64,000 nucleotides of DNA from Cercophora sp. LCS_1 (taxonomy: Eukaryota; Ascomycota; Sordariomycetes; Sordariales; Lasiosphaeriaceae), in the NCBI GenBank assembly GCA_036250225.1, contig JAPZLL010000053.1, positions 158,177 through 222,176 of the forward strand, read 5' to 3'. Made by a program: the position numbers and the translations under genes. The notes under the pieces were generated by a model. That model was not told where the DNA came from, did not search any database, and saw only the letters and a program-made list of their open reading frames with translations. Below are positions 11,760 to 20,770 of this stretch, piece after piece. Positions within the stretch are counted from its first letter, which is position 1. Every line of letters begins with the position of its first letter.

Positions 11760-12170
11760 AGGATGATCAAGAAGAAGTATGAGAATGACAAAACCTTACT
11801 TCTAAGGAAAAAAAGAGCGGATTCGGCTTCCTTTTTTTTCTCGGGGCTTAGCGAGGGTTGGAATGGCTTTATGATTCTGAAGCTGGCGTTGTTGCATCAT
11901 CATCGAGAGATGGGGAATTAGACACCAAGACGAGGGACAAAGATTCGGGTGAAAATAGACAGTTTCATCCATTCGTTTTGATCATCCTTTTTGATCTTGA
12001 TCGTACATGCTTTGCATGCAATTGCTAATGCTGCCGTCACCAAACTCCGTTCCTGGTATCTGTGCCTGTCCGTTGTGCATGCATCCGCTATGGTATCCCC
12101 AACGCCTGGTATCCATCCCGAAACATAAAATGCAAAAGCCCGCCGCCATGGTACCGCCAGTCCGCAAACC
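11760..12170. other. Convergent intergenic region
   Basis: 3' flanks of the MBF1 gene (plus) and the Cdt1 gene (minus). It is AT-richer than its surroundings. No gene seen. Confidence 0.55.
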
Positions 12171-13652
12171 TCAACCCAACAGAACCTTGATACGCTCCTG
12201 AATCGCCGCCTTGGTGGGCTGGAGAGCTTTCTGCACCACCACGTTCTCCCTTCCTCCGACAGACACCACCCTTAACCACTGGGGTGCAATCTCGGCCGCC
12301 AGAATCTTGACACAGAGGACACCGTCCTCTTGGGAGACAGCATTGCGCAGCGAATCCATCACCTTGGTCATCAAGGCCGCCATGGTGAACGACATACGAG
12401 CCTGCCCGGATCCAGTGGCCATGCAGAGCATGCCAATGACATCAGCGACATCTTCAGCGCGCTGGAGAGCAGCTCGTCTCGCGAGCTCGGCAGGGGTCGG
12501 ACCCTGAACGGCCTTGGCTTGCTCGGCCTCCTTGTGACGAATGCGATCGAGAAGGGTCATCTTTGAACCATCTGCGTTGACGGTCGGGGTGGCGGCCTTG
12601 ATCTCCTCCTTCTGTTGTTGCTTCTTAACGACGCCGCCCTTGAGCTCTTCAAGAGTGCGTTGGCTCTTGGCGACGACGGGATGGGGCAGAGTGCAATCTC
12701 TGACGGGGGCTCTGGGGAGCGTAGCGATAAAGAGCTTCGTGTTGTCGGAGCGACGGCCCGACCACAGGGCGCGGAGGTTGACTTCGAACTCCATGTTCAA
12801 TTTCTTCTCGCGCAGGAGATTGTTCCCGGACTTGTGGTCGTGCTCGATGGCGACCTTACCGCGACCATAGTCGGCGATGAAGAAGACCGGGGGAATTGTG
12901 GACTTGACCGCTTTCCAGCCAAGGACGCCGATGCAAAGACGAATGTCGTCGAGTGTCACGGTTCGCTTGCCCCACGCCTGCGCAATTGCGGAGTAGATGC
13001 AGCGGACGTCAATTGGTGATGCGCCGCCATTGTGGGCGTATGTTACTGAAAGAGTCTTGAGGAAAGCGGTGTGGAGGTCGAGGATATCGAGGAGGTCTTG
13101 GGGGAGGTCGTAGTCGGTCTCGTCTTGGGTGGGGATGGAGGTTGCCTTGGGTCGCTTGGATGTGACGGGCGACCGAAGGTTCAATTTCTCAAGGAGAGCC
13201 TCTGGGCTGTCGGGGTCCTCGGACTCGAGCTGCCGCTTTCGGATGCCTTGCGGAGTTGTCGGCTCGACAAGCTTGCGTGTGCTCTTGGGCTGTGCGATCT
13301 TGGTTTGTGTGGTCTTGGAAGTCTTGATGGGCTCGGGCTCGGCGAAGGTGACTGTCTTCTTCTTGCGGAGGGGAGCAATGGGCCTTGACTGGACCTCTGG
13401 CACTTTGCGAGCTTTCTTGGCGCCATTATCGGTCGCGAGGTCGTCTTCGGCGCCTCTTTTGCGCGACTTGAGGACGATCTCAAAGGCAGGAGCCTTGGTA
13501 CCGTGGATGGAAGCGACCTTTTGGGCGACGTCTTTGCCAGTCGTTTGAAGCTTGGAGACTCGGATGAAGTTGTCGAGAGGACCTGGCGCCTTGGTTGCAG
13601 GCGCAGGCCGGCCGCGAGTAGCTCGCGTCGAGCGAACGAGCACACCAGGCAT
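12171..13652 (-). CDS. cdt1: DNA replication licensing factor Cdt1
   Basis: A single exon of 493 codons. The N-terminal 150 residues are basic and disordered. Residues about 190-330 match the central winged helix of Cdt1: LHTAFLKTLSVTYAHNG, then IYSAIAQAWGKRTVTLDDIRLCIGVLGWK. The C-terminal part (from about 395; LARRAALQRAEDVADVIGML and ILAAEIAPQWLRVVSVGG) fits the second winged helix that binds Mcm2-7. Cdt1 loads the MCM helicase on origins with ORC and Cdc6 in G1. A MluI cell-cycle box lies 180 bp upstream of the ATG, in keeping with G1/S control. No clear PIP degron was seen, only a short LDNFIRV segment near residue 27. The call rests on domain motifs recognised by eye. Confidence 0.82.
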   Translation of the reverse strand: MPGVLVRSTRATRGRPAPATKAPGPLDNFIRVSKLQTTGKDVAQKVASIHGTKAPAFEIVLKSRKRGAEDDLATDNGAKKARKVPEVQSRPIAPLRKKKTVTFAEPEPIKTSKTTQTKIAQPKSTRKLVEPTTPQGIRKRQLESEDPDSPEALLEKLNLRSPVTSKRPKATSIPTQDETDYDLPQDLLDILDLHTAFLKTLSVTYAHNGGASPIDVRCIYSAIAQAWGKRTVTLDDIRLCIGVLGWKAVKSTIPPVFFIADYGRGKVAIEHDHKSGNNLLREKKLNMEFEVNLRALWSGRRSDNTKLFIATLPRAPVRDCTLPHPVVAKSQRTLEELKGGVVKKQQQKEEIKAATPTVNADGSKMTLLDRIRHKEAEQAKAVQGPTPAELARRAALQRAEDVADVIGMLCMATGSGQARMSFTMAALMTKVMDSLRNAVSQEDGVLCVKILAAEIAPQWLRVVSVGGRENVVVQKALQPTKAAIQERIKVLLG

Positions 13653-13830
13653 GGTGGGTTGTTGGAGTGGTGTACAGGAAGGCGCAAGTCAACTGCTGTT
13701 ACAAGTGATGGAAGGTGAGAGTGGTGAGAGCTCACAATCCAGACGTGGTGTTGAGGGAAAGAGCAATTTGTGGTCTGTGGTTGAGGGGGGGATTTTTAGG
13801 AAGGGATGCCGCGACCGGGGAGCGCGTCCA

Positions 13831-13836
13831 ACGCGT
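13831..13836. promoter_or_regulatory. MluI cell-cycle box (ACGCGT) upstream of cdt1
   Basis: A perfect ACGCGT, the MBF/MCB consensus, lies 180 bp before the Cdt1 start. Related CGCGAA and ACGCGCGA sequences follow at 13846-13860. MBF drives G1/S genes, including Cdt1-type genes in fission yeast. Binding here is inferred from sequence only. Confidence 0.6.
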
Positions 13837-13985
13837 AGAGTGGGACGCGAAGACGCGCGACATGCCAATGCGGACCCACTTTTACGTGGTTGCCGTGCCA
13901 GGCCCCCCAATTGAAATGAGCATTTCGCACAATAGCGAAACGCCCCCCCACTTGTCCCTGGATAGGCCATTCTCGTTGGTGCATT

Positions 13986-14010
13986 GTCGCGCTGAAGCCT
14001 TCAGCGCGAC
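13986..14010. repeat. Perfect 12-bp inverted repeat with 1-nt spacer
   Basis: GTCGCGCTGAAG (13986-13997) and its exact reverse complement (13999-14010) flank a single C. It sits in the middle of a divergent promoter and could be a dimeric transcription-factor site or a cruciform/hairpin. Confidence 0.9.
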
Positions 14011-14196
14011 CGGGCTTCCATGCCCTGGGAGATCAAAGCTGCAAAGGAGTTCACGGCGAGCTTGGGCCCTTTGAAAGAGCGTTGTCGTGGAAACCGTTCA
14101 AGATTTAGGTTTGTGCCGCACACTGCCGCCGCGACAAGGTACTTCCCATTGCCTTTTGCGCGTGTGAAGATTGAGCCCAAGTTGACTTCAATGGCG

Positions 14197-14208
14197 AACC
14201 CTAACCCT
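14197..14208. promoter_or_regulatory. Double telobox (AACCCTAACCCT)
   Basis: Two overlapping AACCCTAA-type units lie 220 bp before the dienelactone hydrolase ATG. Teloboxes are common promoter elements in fungi, especially at translation genes. A role here is inferred. Confidence 0.5.
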
Positions 14209-14425
14209 CGCTAGCCACGACGATCCTTTGCCAAGGGACCTGCAGTGATGGTGGGGTACGTCACCGCGGGGCCTTTGATCTTACACCAGCCGTTGTCTAG
14301 TCCTGGGGGCTGCGCCTCTTTGCTTCATCGTCAGGCCAGGTTTCCGATCAAGAGCATATATCCATCCGACCTTCAGAGACCCCCTGCGCGCCGTGTGAAC
14401 GAGTGACTGCTGCGACAACTCCAAG

Positions 14426-15513
14426 ATGGCAGAGCCTGAGATAGCCACCAAGGCGCCTGAGAGCGATGCGCAGGCACCCATCTCGGTTGACACGTCCGCC
14501 GAGGCTCGTCCAGCTTTGTGTGACGACTGCACCTCAGACAGACCAATGCCGGCCGGCCATGCTTCGACGGGCGAGATCACCAAGCTGGGCGATGTTGATG
14601 TCCGTTGCGCCAGTGCCATTTTGACGTAGTCGACTGACACAAGCAGGTTTACATCTCCAAACCCGCCGACTATCCCCACACGCCCTCGAAGCTTCTCCTG
14701 CTCCTGACAGGCGGCACCGGTCTCCACAGCGTCAATAACCAGATTCAGGCCGATCGATTTGCGAGCGAAGGGTATGTGGTGGTTATGCCGGATCTGTTTG
14801 AAGGCGATGCGGCGCCGAACACCAGCGGGCTCACTGCCGACGAACCCACCACACCCGGGTCCTTTTTGGATACGTTCAAGATCAAGGCCGCCGAGACAGC
14901 CAAGAGCTTTCTGATTGACATGTGGCTAGCTCGTCATACGCAAGAGAAGGTCCTCCCCATTCTGTACAAGGTCGTCGAAGCTTGCAGGGACGAGTTTGCC
15001 GATGCTGTTTCCAACGGCGGTGGCATCTACGCCGTGGGGTACTGCTTTGGTGGGCGGTACATTCTCCTTCTCGCGGCCGAGCGGCCGATCGAGCAAGGCC
15101 GTGGGTTCCCATGGTCGGCAAACCCGACACCGGCTGACGTGGAAGCGTCAACGCCGAAGATCGTTGGGCCGTTCATCAAGGCCGGCGCAATCGCTCATGC
15201 GACTTTGGTTTCGCGGGATGATTTTGTTGGCCTCAAAGCGCCGATCAGTATGGTGTCGGTAGAGAATGACCCCATGTTTCCGGACGATGTCCGGACAGCC
15301 GGAGAGGACTATATGAGTACGAACAATGTGGAACACGAGGTACAGGTCTATCCCGGCGTACCGCACGGTAAGTTCCAGCATACCCGTGAGTTCTCCTTTC
15401 GCTCGCTAACATGACAAGGCTTCGCTGTGGTGGGCGAGTACGAGGATGCAAATATCAAGGCTGCACAAGCCACGGCGTTTGAGCAGATGCTGAAATGGAT
15501 CAAGGAGCACTGA
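14426..15513 (+). CDS. Dienelactone hydrolase family protein
   Basis: Exons 14426-14599, 14647-15367 and 15419-15513 give 329 residues. Intron 1 (47 nt) uses a weak GTCCGT donor but has a GACTGAC branch and GCAG acceptor. An alternative GTTGAT donor 6 nt upstream would drop two residues. Intron 2 is 51 nt (GTAAGT...CAAG). The alpha/beta hydrolase fold shows LLLLLTGGTG, VVVMPDLFEGD, the nucleophile elbow GYCFGG (Cys about 191), ENDPMFP (Asp about 266) and GVPHGF (His about 298), so the Cys-Asp-His triad is complete. The N-terminal 55 residues are an extra acidic, Ala/Pro-rich extension. Fungal members hydrolyse lactones or esters; the true substrate is unknown. The gene converges with the quinone oxidoreductase gene, with 100 bp between stops. 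Confidence 0.9.
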
Positions 15514-15613
15514 GCAGGTATCAGTTGCACGGCGTTGGGGCGGTTTCAGCGAACGAGGTACCGGTCATGACTTTCATATCCATATCCTACGAACAAATAC
15601 CATGTCATTCCTG

Positions 15614-16627
15614 TCATTCCACCGTACACACAATTTTGCCCATGGTCTTGTTGGCCTCGAGCAACTGGTGCGCCTTGACGATCTCGTTCCACGGCAACAC
15701 GGTGTCAACAAACACCTTCAACTCACCATTTTCAAACAAGCCGAGGTACTCTTCCAACTTGTCTCTCAACCGCCCTTGATACTCCTCGTCTCTGCTTCTC
15801 AACGTACTACCCTCCACCCTCACTCTCTTGTACAGCAACTTACCGATATCAACTTTGTCCACCGTCCCTCCTCCCATCAACCCAAGCATACAAATCCTCC
15901 CATCCCTCGCTACCACATCCAAGTTCTTTTGGAAATAGCTGCCCCCAACGAAATCAACCACCAAGTCCACCCCTTTGCCATCCGTCTCTTTCATCACACC
16001 CTCTACCCAGTCCTCCTCCTTGTAATTGAACGCTTTGCTCACCCCCAACTCTTTCTCCACAAAAGCGCACTTGTCCCCCGTCCCAGCCGTCGCAAAGACG
16101 TTGCTGGCCCCATCTAACCTGGACAGCTGAATCCCCGCAATACTCACCCCGCTAGCCCCAGCATGCCAAAGAATCGATTTCCCCTTGGCGCCACCAAGGA
16201 TAAAGTGCAGAGCTTGCGTAGCGGTGATCCACGTCTCGGGTATAGCGGCTGCTTGGACAGCCGAAAGATGCGCAGGACGCGGAAGTAGCATGCGGATCGA
16301 GACGGCGATGTGTGTCGCATAGGCCCCGCCGTAGGCTAGACCAAAGACTTCGTCGCCGACGGAAAACTCGCCGTGCTCAGAGGACCCGAAGGACTCGATA
16401 ACGCCGCTGAATTCGACGCCGAGGGTTGATGGGGCGCCGGCGGGGACGGGGTAGTTTCCATTGCGCTGGATCAGGTCCATGCGGTTTAGGCCAAAGGCGT
16501 GGATACGCACGAGGGCTTGCCCCGGAGAAGGGGAGGGGAGCGGGAGGGGGGCCAGGTAGAGGGAGGTTGCGGGGCCGGCGTTGTCGCGGATGGCGACTGC
16601 GCGCGCGGTTTTGGGGAGGGGAGGCAT
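15614..16627 (-). CDS. NAD(P)H quinone oxidoreductase, zeta-crystallin/PIG3 type
   Basis: A single exon of 337 codons, the normal length for the zinc-free medium-chain dehydrogenase/reductase branch. The N-terminal GroES-like domain has GLNRMDLIQRNGNYP and LGVEFSGVIESFG. The Rossmann part has WHAGASGVSIAGIQL in place of the usual AxxGxVG nucleotide loop, as in PIG3/TP53I3-like proteins, followed by GVDLVVDFVGGSYFQKNL and the C-terminal EANKTMGKIV. It lacks the zinc-binding Cys cluster of alcohol dehydrogenases. It probably reduces quinones with NADPH in the cytosol; the substrate range is unknown. It starts at the first ATG after an upstream AT-rich leader. Confidence 0.93.
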   Translation of the reverse strand: MPPLPKTARAVAIRDNAGPATSLYLAPLPLPSPSPGQALVRIHAFGLNRMDLIQRNGNYPVPAGAPSTLGVEFSGVIESFGSSEHGEFSVGDEVFGLAYGGAYATHIAVSIRMLLPRPAHLSAVQAAAIPETWITATQALHFILGGAKGKSILWHAGASGVSIAGIQLSRLDGASNVFATAGTGDKCAFVEKELGVSKAFNYKEEDWVEGVMKETDGKGVDLVVDFVGGSYFQKNLDVVARDGRICMLGLMGGGTVDKVDIGKLLYKRVRVEGSTLRSRDEEYQGRLRDKLEEYLGLFENGELKVFVDTVLPWNEIVKAHQLLEANKTMGKIVCTVE

Positions 16628-18419
16628 TGTGGGGTGAGATGAGGTGAGTGATGCGACTGGATGGGAGATGGCGAGGAGATGAACGGGAGAGGTGGTTGCA
16701 AGAAAAAAATGTCAAAGGGCGAGGTGGTGAAGCAGTTGATGCTATCGCCGAAAGACGGCAATGACGTCTTCGGCCACGGATGCCTCGGGTCTGCCCCGCA
16801 GGCCACAACGCGGGGCAGATCGCCCTAAAGCCGCGGAGGCGCGGCCGGGAAACTCTCCGCGCGGACGGAACACGCCTAGAAGCAGGCACGAATCTTGTGC
16901 GTTCTTCATCGTCACTCGACTCAAAACCATCAATCGGAAAGTTTGGGGAATTCTTCTGGTCGCATCCCGCTTGAGACCATTGCACCGTGTGCATCTCGAG
17001 GTCACCGGCAAATCCATCATTGCGAAGTGCACAGGAGCAAACCCACCGAACCCAAGGCGACTATCGATGTTTCAACCTTGCACACGGGAGCCTCGGCGCG
17101 TCAGCACCAACGCCACACCAAAAGTGCGCTGTCCCAGCACCTAGAAGCACATGCAGACTGCACTGTCTTGGTCGCGCATGTGGAAATTGGCTGCTGGTAA
17201 GCTGGACTCACCGTCTCTCGGAAACACGAGTAGGAATTGATTGCAGTAGCATGGCGGTGTATCGACAACTTCGCTACCCCACAGGTTTGCAGAGAGGATT
17301 CACAGAAATTTTGTTCGTCGACTCGACAGTGGGAAAACCGGGCCTGCTCTGCTGCGCTGGCTGAGATGATTTCGGCTCGAGGCTGACGGTACCCACCGCC
17401 ACTGCGAAGCCATCAATCGAGTGTTGCACAGCAGCACCTAAAAACACTGGATCGGTCACTCGCTTCCAGGAATAGCGGTGCGAATTCGTATTCACCCGGA
17501 AAAAAGAGGGAGCGCCGAGAAAGAAGAGTCAGAACAAACGTGGAACAACGGAGCTTCTTGGGCCCTTGCTTGCCGTTGGGCATATGGGCCTTTGGTCTTC
17601 AATGATCGGTGGAACCCGTCAATGCGAGGTTATGACAAGTCCACTCGATGGTGAGGTTTGTGGGGTTTTTACTCCTGATGCGCCTGGACTGCTGTCGCCT
17701 CTCATTTCGGCCCACTGTCGCGGTGGGCAGGCGCAGACGCAGGTACTTGCAAGTTGCGGCGTGTGGTTTGATGCGATGCTGTCTCGGACGGCCAGAGACA
17801 TTTGTTGCAGGCTGCCAACGGCCAAAAAAGGCAAGAAAGCCTTGCTTTCAGTGTCAGTTAGGTTCTGGAAGCTCAGCTGCGTTGGTGTCGCCGCCTATGA
17901 CGGATGTGGATTGATGGACGCAGGTACGGCTGCAAGCCGCCGATGGCCACGCAGGAAATGAGGTACCGATTGGAGCCCCCCCTGGCAACCCTGGCCGGCG
18001 TCCATCTCCGAAAGGGACGATTCGTTGGCGGTCGCAGACAGCAGCATCCAGATCCACACACCCCTTTTCCGGGCGAACCCACCCCCCGGGCGCAGCAGCG
18101 GCGATTGATTCGACCAAAATAACATGGCGATGGGGCGCCAGAGATTGTGTCTCTGGCGACGGATACGGCCAGGCCGGGGGGACGGACGCTCGGGGAGCCA
18201 CACCACACCCACCCGTTATATAACGAGATGGGCTGCTCTCCGGCCGCACCGGTCTTGCTTCTCTCTCCTCACCCACATTCGCTCTCTTGCAAACCAACCC
18301 TGACTTTTTAGTCAATTTCACTCGTTTTCAACGACAGAGCCAACTTCTCGCCTCTTCGCGATCCTCACATTCCGAGTACATACTTGTCTCCCCGAACAAA
18401 ACACGCAAATACCGTCAAA
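16628..18419. other. Long divergent promoter region
   Basis: 1.8 kb between the quinone oxidoreductase ATG (minus) and the wall-protein ATG (plus). Open frames here overlap on several strands and have chance-like composition. The last 200 bp hold a TATA box and a CT-rich leader for the wall-protein gene. The length fits a strongly regulated, highly expressed gene. Confidence 0.55.
18216..18223 (+). promoter_or_regulatory. TATA box of the wall-protein gene
   Basis: TTATATAA about 200 bp upstream of the ATG, followed by a CT-rich stretch (18236-18290), the usual layout of strong fungal promoters. Transcription start not determined. Confidence 0.55.
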
Positions 18420-18898
18420 ATGAAGTTCTCCGTTGCCGCCATTCTCGCTGTCGCCGCTGGCGTCAACGCCTTCAAGAACGTGACCTACACCACCGAGGTT
18501 GTCACTGCCGTCACCACCTTCTGCCCCGAGCCCACGCAGATCACCTTTGACGGCGTCACCTACACCGTCACCGAGGCCACCACCCTCACCATCTCCAACT
18601 GCCCCTGCACCATCTCCAAGCCTGTGACCGTCATCTCGTCGGTTGTGTGCCACACCTGGTGCGTTATTTCATCTCTCCTTATATAGGACCATAAGATACT
18701 GACTGCAACAGCGGCCCCGCTGCCCCCAAGCCTACCTGGCCCGCCAAGAACGCGACTGCTCCCGCTGTCACCCCTACCGGCGGTGTCGTCGTTCCCTCGG
18801 CCAAGCCTCCTCAGGTCACCGCCGGTGCCGGCAAGGCCGCTGCCCTCTCCGGCGGCGCCCTCGCTGGTGTCCTCGGTCTCGCCGCTTTCATCCTCTAA
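18420..18898 (+). CDS. GPI-anchored cell wall protein, CCG-6-like
   Basis: Exons 18420-18658 and 18712-18898 join across a 53-nt intron (GTGCGT...ACAG) and give 141 residues. A signal peptide (MKFSVAAILAVAAGVNA) is followed by NVTYTTEVVTAVTTFCPEPT and a Thr/Val-rich domain with four or five Cys. A Pro/Ala-rich linker and a hydrophobic C-terminus (GALAGVLGLAAFIL) ending at the stop suggest a GPI anchor. The layout and the TYTTEVVTAVTT block match the small wall proteins related to Neurospora clock-controlled gene 6. A structural wall role is inferred. Codon use is strongly biased to C-ending codons, suggesting high expression. Confidence 0.88.
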
Positions 18899-20770
18899 AT
18901 CTTCTCGCCATGACAGCGACCTCACCATTACCCCCCGGTACAACAATGTTAATGTTAATCATCATGGGCATCGGGCATCCTTATCTTCGAGGAGGATGGT
19001 CCTCGGGATGTACGAAATGTTAGAGGGAGGATGGGTGGGTGTGAGAAGTGGTTTCCAGCGACGTTATTGAACTGGAAAAGCAGGGTCTTTTTTTCATGTC
19101 TGGACATGTGTGGTGTATGTGTCTAGACATGGGGAGGACTCTGAACAAGGTTTCTTTTGCTTCGGGGAAATATCGCGAGGGGTATTTTATAATCTGTGTT
19201 GGGCATGTTGCGCAGTAATTGCCCTCTGCGGACTTTTTCTGGAGATTGTGGGAAACTTTTGAAGGTCCAGGGAATTTTCCCTTTCGGGTAGTTCTCGAGA
19301 ATATACATCTTCGTCCATCACTTGCTGATATTTATGCTGGGAAGATTAGAGGCGACTTTCGTGTTGTCGATGTCTGATATTTCTATACCGTGACTGAGAC
19401 TGAGAGATGGCATGAGCTCAGAACCTGATCGACATATCCATACCAGGTTCAACATGTTTCAACATCGAACAAATCCCATCGTTCCGTTTCCAATCCTCCC
19501 GCTGCACTGCACTGCATGTCAGCTGTTTCCCAAGACTTCCTTTTCAAGGCTTTTCCAGGCCTTTTTTTTTTTTGGAAGAGCAAACAATCCTTCGTCCATC
19601 AAACGCCTTGATCGCGAAGCTAGTCCAAGACTAATAAAAAAACCCTTTGTTCCCGTATCAAAACAGCCGAAGGAGACAAAAAAAACAGCGCAAACTGCAA
19701 CCTCAGCATCAAACGATGGATCAAACTGGTGCAACTCCCCTATCTAGCCTACATTACTGGCGCAATCCAAGTGGAGCTGATCTTTGCGATACGATATGAT
19801 ACGGAACCTGAGAAGTAAAAACTGTCTTGCACTGAAGCACAAACAGAAAGCTAATGCGCATTTGCATCTACGATGTGGAGGGGAGTCAATGAGCAGCTTC
19901 AATGTCAGCGCCGTACGTGCAGGTTGCTGACGCTGGTTCCTTGAACGAACCGGAGTTGAATGGTGGGCTGAGTGAGCTGCCTGCCTGTTCTGTCGCTGCG
20001 GCTGCTGTTGTGAGCGAGAGAGGAAGGAAGAGGGGGTGTGAATGTAGCAGTGCGCCAAGAGTAAGCGAAATTGCGATTGCGCTGGGGGCTTCTTTGGCGC
20101 GTCGACGCTGGACGATTGGGCCCTTTTCGCTTGTTTGCGGTGTGTGTTTGGCGTTAAAGAGCTGAGTTTGATTAATTCGAGGGAGGGAATATTTTGTAGT
20201 GGTTCTGGGATTGGATGGGGTTGGATCATGGATGCGGAGGGAGTGGAGGTGAGGGTATTCCCCCGCTCCACTGTTGACGTTGATGGGGTATGGGGTATGG
20301 GGTATGGAGTATGGGATAACTTATAAGTGAAGACTGGCTTGTCCAGCAAGGTGTAAGCAAGGCGGCTAGCCATATGGATTTGCTTGGAGCTGTTGTGTGT
20401 ATTGCACGCATGCCGTTTTGATGGTCTTGTGAAATGTCGGTGAGTATGGATTCAGTGAACTGTCAAATGGTCGGCTGGGAATGGGCTCGTGTGTTGCTGG
20501 CAAGGCGGCGTCAACACCGGACAAATGGCGCCCGACCAACCTCCTCTGCCCGCACAGAACGCCGCTCGTCCTAACGGTCAGACCATTCGGCATTCCTCAC
20601 CAATGAAGCGGCTCCCCGCGCCAACGGGCGCCGGAATCCCCAAAATTCGGGGTAACGGAACGCGGGGAGCGCCGTGTATAATTCCCGGCCCGCACGACGT
20701 CACCGACGCCATTCGTGGTTTCCCCACGCACTGCCCCTGACAACCTCAACAACACCACCTAGACAACAGA
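18899..20770. other. Intergenic region
   Basis: 1.9 kb with the 3' flank of the wall-protein gene and the promoter of the acyl-CoA synthetase gene. It has poly-T and poly-A runs and a GGGGTAT repeat at 20285-20312. A 209-codon minus frame (19744-20373) was judged chance because of its repeat-derived His/Pro/Ser/Gln content. No RNA gene recognised. Confidence 0.5.
20285..20312. repeat. (GGGGTAT)n short tandem repeat
   Basis: Three perfect 7-bp units followed by one degenerate unit (GGAGTAT). Confidence 0.85.

Larger units (their letters stand above)
13653..14425. other. Divergent promoter between the cdt1 and dienelactone hydrolase genes
   Basis: 773 bp between divergent ATGs. It is dense in CGCG-type motifs. 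It contains an MCB box, a TTTCGC...GCGAAA inverted repeat (about 13923-13940), a perfect 12-bp inverted repeat (13986-14010) and a double telobox (14197-14208). No convincing coding frame. Confidence 0.7.

Noticed and set aside
13181..13735. 184-codon minus frame overlapping Cdt1
   Set aside because: Alternate-frame shadow of the Cdt1 coding sequence, with Ser/Arg/Pro-only composition.
19744..20373. 209-codon minus frame
   Set aside because: Its His/Pro/Ser/Gln content partly comes from a GGGGTAT repeat; no motif and no conserved-looking block.
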